A program made the position numbers and the translations under genes. Below the pieces are notes generated by a model. That model was not told the DNA's origin. It worked only from the letters and a program-made list of their open reading frames with translations, and did no database searches. From CAMEON01 sp045577755 (lineage in GTDB: Bacteria > Bacillota > Clostridia > Oscillospirales > CAG-272), in assembly GCA_045577755.1 (NCBI GenBank), contig JAZNJA010000249.1, positions 1 through 11,193 on the forward strand: a stretch of DNA of 11,193 nucleotides. The letters are read 5' to 3'. Of this stretch, positions 5,748 through 11,193 are shown piece after piece. How positions within the stretch are numbered: the first letter of the stretch is position 1; every line of letters begins with the position of its first letter.

Positions 5748-6455
5748 TTATCTTGAAATACCATCAAGCTTTTCCAAAAACTCTTTTTTGGATACTGAAT
5801 AACTGTCATACACCTTGTTTTCGGGAGCCCACAACGGCTGCAGCCAGCAACATCCATTAGTGTCCTCCATTCCAATAGATAGCGAGGCTGACATTCCATT
5901 TCTTATTATGTGATCAGAATTGAAACATAATTTCAACGTGATTGTTCCTTCTTCTCTGATTTTTTTATCATAACAAAAAGAAGTATCAATAGAAGGATTG
6001 TTTCTATCTTCAGAAAACAAGTGTATCGGTATTACACAGACATGATGAATTCGGTTGCTGATGATATCCAAAGCAGAAATACCAGTTTTTCCTACATTCT
6101 TTAGAGTATAAATTACGCAACACCATTTGGACCTATCGAAGTCTTCCTGACGATACTTTAGATATACTGTTTTTTCTTCTTGATTAACAATCTGCTCTGG
6201 TGAAGCAATAAATAACTCTATGTCACATTGTTTACTTATTCCATATCCCTGACGAGATAAATAATTCTTATGCTCGATTATTTCCATTTCAGGTCGTTTA
6301 AAAAACGCATCCCGTCTCGCTTCTCTTTTTTCTTTCAAAAGAATCCTTTTTTCCTTATGGCGTTCTACAAGAACCGTGGTAATTATTGAAACAATTCCAC
6401 TTACAATGGCACTGATAAAAGCACATATGGTCGCTAACAGAATTTCATTTTTCAT
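5748..6455 (-). CDS. Membrane-anchored protein of unknown family, last gene of the restriction operon
   Basis: 235 residues. Residues 5-30 form one long hydrophobic helix (ILLATICAFISAIVSGIVSI and on), followed by a strongly charged, mostly basic stretch (32-54, RHKEKRILLKEKREARR) that should lie in the cytoplasm, so the topology is probably N-out/C-in. The rest looks beta-rich and soluble, with a YTLKNVGKTGISALDII segment (116-132) reminiscent of beta-sandwich domains in many small membrane proteins; I do not recognise the family. The ATG at 6455 is 4 nt after the hsdR stop and uses GAGGAG inside the end of hsdR; a TTG at 6476 is an inferior alternative. The tight spacing and the terminator after it place it in the hsdS-TIR-hsdR transcript. 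It might be a membrane effector or anchor of the defence operon, but nothing in its sequence proves that. Confidence 0.75.
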   Translation of the reverse strand: MKNEILLATICAFISAIVSGIVSIITTVLVERHKEKRILLKEKREARRDAFFKRPEMEIIEHKNYLSRQGYGISKQCDIELFIASPEQIVNQEEKTVYLKYRQEDFDRSKWCCVIYTLKNVGKTGISALDIISNRIHHVCVIPIHLFSEDRNNPSIDTSFCYDKKIREEGTITLKLCFNSDHIIRNGMSASLSIGMEDTNGCCWLQPLWAPENKVYDSYSVSKKEFLEKLDGISR

Positions 6456-6459
6456 GTTA

Positions 6460-9400
6460 TTAGTGATTCTCCTCAAAGCCTTCTACCTGTTCCATCACCT
6501 TGCGGAAAACTTCAGGACTATACTGTGGCGGGTATCCATTCTTAATCAAACAAACCTTGATATCAAACTTGAGCTGATCGCGGACGATCTGATTGTTAAG
6601 CCAATCCGCAAAGGAAGATTTGGTGTCGATGATTTCTTTAATCTTTTTGGCAAGTGCTTTACACTTGTCATTGACCATGATGCCATCTACCTTTTTGTCC
6701 GTGCCATACTCAAAGTTGTATTCGTCGCGTAGCGTCATCAAAATATCGTAGAACGCCTTTTCCTCGAATGTGAGACCAATCTTACGGAAACTTTCACGGT
6801 CGGCATTCATATCCTTCAAAATACGAAGTGCCTGTTCGGTAGCGTTTCTGATAATATCTTCAGTAGCATGCTCCTGCGCCTCGCCTGCTTCTTCTGCGGT
6901 GAGTTGCTTTCTTCTTTCGTGATACTCCTTAATCGTTTCCTCCAGCATTTCTTGGAACTTCTTGGCTGCCATTTGATTAGTCTTGCTATACTCCTTGATC
7001 TGCTTACGAAGCATTTTTACGAGGATTTCAAGCTTGGATGCGGGCATCTTAACATCGGAAAGTTTCTCAAAGTATTCGGGACTGAAGATATCTTCCTGCT
7101 CGCCATCTTCCAATACGCTCTCGACTTCGTTATACTTCAATGCTTCCTCAACCATCGTGGCTACGTGGCGATTCATGGTATCCGCGTCAACGTCGCTCGT
7201 ACCGCTCATTTTGCGAACAAATCCGGCGATTGCCATAAAGCACTGTGCAAGAGCGGATTCCTCTTCTCCGAGCTCGCCGGAAGGCTGGCAAATGTCATAG
7301 GCGGCACGCATTCTCTTAACGGTCTTCAGGAAGTAGGTTTTAAATGATACCTTCTGTACACTCTTACCGCCGTTGTTGTGGGTATTCAGCTCCTGCGTGG
7401 AGATAAACACGTACTCTGCGGCTTTGGCCAAAAGCTTATAGCGAAGCGCAGGATCTCCTTCAGGATCCAAGAACGGTGTGAGATCATATCCCTTAAACAG
7501 ATCTGCCAGGATTTCCATTTCCTCACGGAATACTTCGGTAGCCTGTTCAACATCATCGGCGGAGGGCGCAACAGATGTGTCTCCACCGTAAAGCTTCATA
7601 GCTTCCCGCATGTTGTCGCGAATACCGATATAGTCAACAATGAAACCGTAATCCTTGCCGGGATACTTTCTGTTGACGCGGCTGATGGTCTGAATCAGCA
7701 AATGCTTTTTCAATGGCTTATCGTTATACATGTAGGTCAGCGAAGGAACGTCAAAGCCGGTGATCCACATATCCACAACGATTACGATACGGAAGTTGGA
7801 AAAATCTTGCTTGAACGCGGCGTCGAGATCCTCGGAGCGAGATCCGTTTTTCACACCGCCGAGATAGTTATACATTTCCGGCACGTCGTTCTTGCCAACG
7901 CTCGCGACCATTGCCATAAAGGGCATGGGCTTCAGCTTGTTCAACTCTTCGGGGGATACTTCCACTCCATCGGGGGTTTTCTTTTCAACGAACCATTCGG
8001 GATATTTGTCTTGGAATTTCTTCAGGAGCGCATAGGCAATCTGTCTGCTTGAGCACACGATCATCGCCTTCTGGACGCGAGTGGGATCCTTCTCACACGA
8101 TGATACGTAATGATCATGGATATCTACCGCAAGACGCTCCAAACGAGAAGGCTCACCAAGAATGACTTCCATAGAGCTCATTGCCTTCTTGCTTGCCTCA
8201 ACGTCTTCCTCTGTAGCTCCCTCGTCGAAGCACTTTTTGTAATATGCTTCGATTTCCTGAGCCTTTTCCTGATCGAGCAGAACTTTGGCGATGCGAGGAT
8301 GATATTTGATGGATACGGTCAGGCCATCCGCGACAGCCTGATCCATGGTATAGCGGTCGATTTCATCACCAAAGGTCTGATACGTTTCCGAAACGGGAGT
8401 GCCTGTAAATCCAACGAAGGTTGCGTTGGGCAGCGCCTCTTTAAGCACCTTCGCGTAAGGCTTGGATACCATCGCACGCATATTCTCATCGGCATCCTTG
8501 CTGAATTTGAGAGACTTAGCGTGTTCAAGCTGGGTTCTGTGCGCTTCATCCGAGAAGCAAATGATGTTAGAACGATCATTGATCAGACCAATCTTGTCAT
8601 CCTCTCGGTCGCAGAACTTCTGAATGGTACAGATATAGAATCCGCCGCTTTCACGTGCACCGAGTTCCTCACGAAGCTTTTTACGGGTGGGAACGATGCT
8701 GACTTCACCAAGGTTCAAAAACTCCTTACTCTTGGTAAACAGCTTTGCTCCCTGCTTCTGAAGCTCCTCGCGGTCAACGATCATAACGATGGTAGGTGAA
8801 CCGATTTCGGGAACGTCGGTACAGCGCAACGCCAGCTGACGGGCAAGGAAGGCCATGGTGTAGGTCTTGCCGCAACCGGTCGCGCCGAAATATGTACCGC
8901 CTTTGCCGCTCTTTTCGATCACCGACTTTACGATACTCTGCTTGAGCAGCCGAGCGGCAAAAAACTGGGGATAGCGGCAGACGATCTCTTTTTCATAGCT
9001 GTCGTATTCGCTGTCCTGAAAATAGATATAATCGCGGAAGATCTCAAGGAATCTTGCAGGAGCATATACGCCCTTGATCATGGTTTCCAGTTCGTCAAAA
9101 GGAAGCGTAGACACCCTGTCTCCATCGTTCACGCGGCGCCATGCATAAAAGTGCTCGTAGGGTGTGCGAACGGTACCGAGACGGGTTTTCACGCCGTCGG
9201 AGATACACGCCAAGGGGCAATAATGGAGCAGATGTGGAATATCTCGCCAATAACGAATGGTGATCTGCTCAAAGGCATCGAAGACCGTTGCGTGCGCGTC
9301 CGCAGGGTTCTTCAATTCGATAATACACAGCGGCATACCGTTGACGAACAGAAGAATATCGGGACGGCGGGTTTCTCTCTGCCCGTTGTTGGTATATTCC

Positions 9401-9789
9401 ACGGCAAACTGATTGACGGCACGGAAGATATTCTTTTCGGGATGCTCAAAATCAATGAGCGCAACCATACGGGCAAGTCCGCTTTTGGGGGTAAACTGCA
9501 CGCCGTTGACCATCCATCCGTACACCTTATGCAGAGTGGCAAAGTGACTCTCCGCACCCACAAGACGCACCCTGTCCATGATCTGATGGATCTCATCGGC
9601 AGTCAGATCCCCATTGGTCTTGCTCAAAAACTGCTCCATATCATCCGCATACAAAACCGTGGTTTTATTCTCACGGGGAATGCTATTGCCGTGCAGATAA
9701 TGCCAGCCCTCGGCCTCTAAAAACGAGAGAAAGGCATTTTCAAATTCCGATTCGCAATAGCGACCGTTGTAGTTTTGTAAGTTTGCCAT
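6460..9789 (-). CDS. hsdR: Type I restriction enzyme R subunit (translocase and endonuclease)
   Basis: 1109 residues, normal length for the family. The N-terminal nuclease has the PD-(D/E)xK core: D144 in RRPDILLF and E158-L-K160 in CIIELKN, followed by a Q-containing helix (DAFEQITIRYW). The motor has Walker A GATGCGKT (302-309), DEAH at 414-417, GFTGTP (460-465), motif V VDMWITGFDVPSL (672-684) and motif VI QTISRVNR (700-707). The C-terminal third is helical and charged and should dock onto HsdM/HsdS. The R2M2S1 complex pumps DNA past itself and cuts far from an unmethylated site. ATG 9789 follows GGAGGA by 5 nt. All catalytic residues are present, so it should be active if hsdM is intact outside the window. 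hsdR lies downstream of hsdS and the TIR-like gene, 40 nt after the latter, with an intercistronic hairpin in the gap. Confidence 0.95.
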   Translation of the reverse strand: MANLQNYNGRYCESEFENAFLSFLEAEGWHYLHGNSIPRENKTTVLYADDMEQFLSKTNGDLTADEIHQIMDRVRLVGAESHFATLHKVYGWMVNGVQFTPKSGLARMVALIDFEHPEKNIFRAVNQFAVEYTNNGQRETRRPDILLFVNGMPLCIIELKNPADAHATVFDAFEQITIRYWRDIPHLLHYCPLACISDGVKTRLGTVRTPYEHFYAWRRVNDGDRVSTLPFDELETMIKGVYAPARFLEIFRDYIYFQDSEYDSYEKEIVCRYPQFFAARLLKQSIVKSVIEKSGKGGTYFGATGCGKTYTMAFLARQLALRCTDVPEIGSPTIVMIVDREELQKQGAKLFTKSKEFLNLGEVSIVPTRKKLREELGARESGGFYICTIQKFCDREDDKIGLINDRSNIICFSDEAHRTQLEHAKSLKFSKDADENMRAMVSKPYAKVLKEALPNATFVGFTGTPVSETYQTFGDEIDRYTMDQAVADGLTVSIKYHPRIAKVLLDQEKAQEIEAYYKKCFDEGATEEDVEASKKAMSSMEVILGEPSRLERLAVDIHDHYVSSCEKDPTRVQKAMIVCSSRQIAYALLKKFQDKYPEWFVEKKTPDGVEVSPEELNKLKPMPFMAMVASVGKNDVPEMYNYLGGVKNGSRSEDLDAAFKQDFSNFRIVIVVDMWITGFDVPSLTYMYNDKPLKKHLLIQTISRVNRKYPGKDYGFIVDYIGIRDNMREAMKLYGGDTSVAPSADDVEQATEVFREEMEILADLFKGYDLTPFLDPEGDPALRYKLLAKAAEYVFISTQELNTHNNGGKSVQKVSFKTYFLKTVKRMRAAYDICQPSGELGEEESALAQCFMAIAGFVRKMSGTSDVDADTMNRHVATMVEEALKYNEVESVLEDGEQEDIFSPEYFEKLSDVKMPASKLEILVKMLRKQIKEYSKTNQMAAKKFQEMLEETIKEYHERRKQLTAEEAGEAQEHATEDIIRNATEQALRILKDMNADRESFRKIGLTFEEKAFYDILMTLRDEYNFEYGTDKKVDGIMVNDKCKALAKKIKEIIDTKSSFADWLNNQIVRDQLKFDIKVCLIKNGYPPQYSPEVFRKVMEQVEGFEENH

Positions 9790-9806
9790 TTTCGTCCTCC
9801 GTCTTT

Positions 9807-9827
9807 ACAAAACGCCTCTCGTTTTGT
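9807..9827. repeat. Perfect hairpin between the TIR-like gene and hsdR
   Basis: ACAAAACG (9807-9814) and CGTTTTGT (9820-9827) pair perfectly around a 5-nt loop. It starts 2 nt after the TIR-like stop codon and ends 7 nt before the hsdR ribosome site on the minus strand. No T-run follows in the direction of transcription, so it is more likely an mRNA-stability, processing or attenuation element than a full terminator. Confidence 0.5.
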
Positions 9828-9829
9828 AT

Positions 9830-10600
9830 TTAGATTAATTTATTAAAATCTATGGTATAACCCATTTCCTTAAGTTCTTTAAGCAGATCAATTTCCCATT
9901 TGCCAGTCTCGGTATATACAACACCCGACAAATCCGAGGGCATTTCAATCCCTTTATCAGCCAAAAGAACAACGTGATCTCTACCGAGCTTGCCCATAAA
10001 ATAGCCTGTTTCCAAGACTACGTTCTGGCGGGCGCGAGTATTGTCTGTCGTATCCTTTTTTGATCTGCCCAAGTCATCGGCAGTAAACAGGCAGATTGCC
10101 CCACCGACGTCGCTGTAATCTTCAAATTTTTCTATGATCGTGCGACCTTTGTTGGCTTGCTCGGACAAAATGATTGCCTCAATTCCTTGCTTTTCGATAA
10201 TTCTTGCAACTGCTTCTTTCAGTTCACCATCATGCCCATGAACAATGAAAACCTTCTCAAATGTAGGACTTACAGCAGGCGTTTTCTGAGACACAGGGGA
10301 CTCTGTCTCTTCTTCCATTTCCTCCAAATATGTTAGAAAAATGGCTTTCGTTGTAACCAAACCATCTTTGCATGCTTTAACGAACGCAGAATCGGGGGTA
10401 TTAAATGTATAAATTGACAACGAAAAATGAGTTCTAAGGAATTTTTGGTGTTCTATGCTGTTATCTCCGTATTTCTTTATCAAAAAACGTTCTGTTTTGT
10501 TATGCCACGCTTCAAATCTTGCATCGGATGAATCGACTTTCTCTTTTACTAAAACATCTATTTCATCAATTATACTTTTTAACTTTTCGAAATCTGTCAT
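9830..10600 (-). CDS. TIR-like (CAP12/Pycsar effector type, PF10137-like) protein
   Basis: 256 residues. Residues 1-100 are a helical, charged domain; a linker rich in S, P and T follows (101-115). The TIR-like domain runs from 116 to 256: first strand KVFIVHGHDGELKEAVARII (116-135), AIILSEQANKGRTIIEKFED (142-161) with candidate catalytic E157/E160, AICLFTADDLG (168-178), then the family hallmark RARQNVVLETGYFMGKLGR (189-207) and PSDLSGVVY (221-229). Relatives act as NAD-degrading effectors in anti-phage systems or sense nucleotides. ATG 10600 is chosen: it shares its A with the hsdS stop (TAATG), AAGG lies 9 nt upstream, and the upstream TTG at 10645 overlaps hsdS with no gain. It sits inside a type I restriction operon, between hsdS and hsdR, so it is co-transcribed with them. 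Substrate and trigger are unknown. Confidence 0.88.
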   Translation of the reverse strand: MTDFEKLKSIIDEIDVLVKEKVDSSDARFEAWHNKTERFLIKKYGDNSIEHQKFLRTHFSLSIYTFNTPDSAFVKACKDGLVTTKAIFLTYLEEMEEETESPVSQKTPAVSPTFEKVFIVHGHDGELKEAVARIIEKQGIEAIILSEQANKGRTIIEKFEDYSDVGGAICLFTADDLGRSKKDTTDNTRARQNVVLETGYFMGKLGRDHVVLLADKGIEMPSDLSGVVYTETGKWEIDLLKELKEMGYTIDFNKLI

Positions 10601-11193
10601 TATGCTTTTCCTTCCTCCAACGATCCCCGAATCAGGATCGGGCAAATATCTTTGGTCTGTTTCTTTAACTGCTCGTTAATCTTTTTTCTTGACATATATA
10701 CTCTGTAGATATCTGCTATTGATTTTTGAACAGCAATATCCGGAATAGGGATACACACTTCTTCCATATCGCTATATTCAAAGAACTCGTGGGCACTGCC
10801 TTTTGACATATAACGAGCATACCTGTCGAATTCGGAACGCTTAAACCACATCATCAAATATTCAGGAAGAAGCTTGTCCTTTTTCTTGATTTCAAACACT
10901 TGATATGCAGAAGAAACTACGCAATCTTCTCCCTCTCTATAAGCTATGGATATTTTTTCTCCATTTCGCGTCGTTGCTCGGTTATAAGCGAACTGTCCTT
11001 TTCTAACAATTTTTGCATTCCGCTCGGCTTCTGCAACCTGTTTTGGGGAAGCAAAAACTTTGTCTATGGTAATTCCTTGAGCGAGCGTTACTGCTAAATC
11101 AGAATTTCTTTCTTCAATAGGAATAATGTAGGGGGCAAGTGGTTCTATCCCCACTTTTCTGCGCAAATCCTCGATGTATGCGTCACAAAGTCG
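10600..11193 (-). CDS. hsdS: Type I restriction specificity subunit, C-terminal part
   Basis: The 197 visible residues run open to the right edge; the N-terminal half and first target recognition domain are missing. The segment CDAYIEDLRRKVG followed by EPLAPYIIPIEERNSDLAVT marks the join between central conserved helices and a second target recognition domain; IVRKGQFAYNRATTRNGEKI, SSAYQVFEI, LLPEYLMMWFKRSEFDRYA and SKGSAHEFFEYSDM are typical TRD features. The C-terminal coiled helix (PIPDIAVQKSIADIYRVYMS and onward) is the HsdM-docking conserved region. HsdS decides which split DNA sequence the complex methylates and cuts. A TTG at 11166 is internal, not a start. The stop TAA overlaps the ATG of the TIR-like gene. 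The recognition sequence cannot be predicted from this. hsdM probably lies upstream, beyond the window. Confidence 0.92.
   Translation of the reverse strand, partial: RLCDAYIEDLRRKVGIEPLAPYIIPIEERNSDLAVTLAQGITIDKVFASPKQVAEAERNAKIVRKGQFAYNRATTRNGEKISIAYREGEDCVVSSAYQVFEIKKKDKLLPEYLMMWFKRSEFDRYARYMSKGSAHEFFEYSDMEEVCIPIPDIAVQKSIADIYRVYMSRKKINEQLKKQTKDICPILIRGSLEEGKA

Noticed and set aside
5627..5899. Minus-strand frame crossing the relaxase and membrane-protein ends
   Set aside because: It runs through the operon terminator and overlaps the membrane-protein gene in another frame.
6868..8799. Several long plus-strand open frames, up to 229 codons, opposite hsdR
   Set aside because: They are mirror frames of a strongly supported 1109-residue gene, with no domains or ribosome sites.
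10621..10642. CGATCC/GGATCG inverted repeat near the end of hsdS
   Set aside because: Short arms inside coding sequence with no T-run; likely chance.
1..11193. CRISPR array, tRNA or rRNA, insertion sequence with terminal repeats
   Set aside because: No regularly spaced identical repeats, no cloverleaf with a CCA-type end and no transposase gene were recognised on either strand by eye.

Overview
The window looks like an accessory, mobile region from a low-GC Gram-positive gut bacterium of the Clostridia (Oscillospiraceae/Lachnospiraceae type). This is inferred from strong AGGAGG-type ribosome sites, a DUF3846 gene beside a resolvase-type recombinase, and the style of the integrase, relaxase and type I restriction proteins. 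No rRNA, tRNA or housekeeping gene was found. Base composition changes sharply along the window: GC-rich up to about 1200, AT-rich at 1233-3370, intermediate in the integrase and hsdR, and AT-rich again elsewhere. This suggests a mosaic of transferred segments.

Layout, left to right. (1) 1-1145, plus strand, GC-rich: the 3' end of a serine recombinase, overlapping a DUF3846 gene by ATGA; a non-coding stretch with two near-identical palindromes exactly 30 bp apart; then two very small putative membrane peptides (31 and 43 aa) with very strong ribosome sites. This looks like the edge of a conjugative or plasmid-like element. (2) 1233-3275, minus strand: a superfamily 2 helicase-like gene with a good promoter, cut by one in-frame TAA into an ATPase half and a helicase-C half. 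(3) 3476-5691, plus strand: a tyrosine integrase with an extra HicB-like C-terminal domain, its terminator, a non-coding segment with a 15-bp-stem hairpin and a large AT-rich dyad (oriT candidate), and a short HxHxH relaxase. Together these look like the mobility module of an integrative mobilizable element. (4) 5713-11193, minus strand, transcribed right to left: hsdS (partial, runs off the right edge), a TIR-like (PF10137 type) protein whose ATG overlaps the hsdS stop, hsdR, and a small membrane-anchored protein 4 nt after hsdR, closed by a terminator. hsdM is not in the window and probably lies to the right.

The most interesting part is block 4. A type I restriction operon carries a TIR-like, probably NAD-consuming or nucleotide-sensing protein between hsdS and hsdR, plus a coupled membrane protein of unknown family at its end. 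By analogy with PrrC nested in type I operons, these may form a back-up abortive-infection arm guarding the restriction complex. That is a hypothesis. The integrase-HicB fusion and the nonsense-split helicase are the next most useful points.
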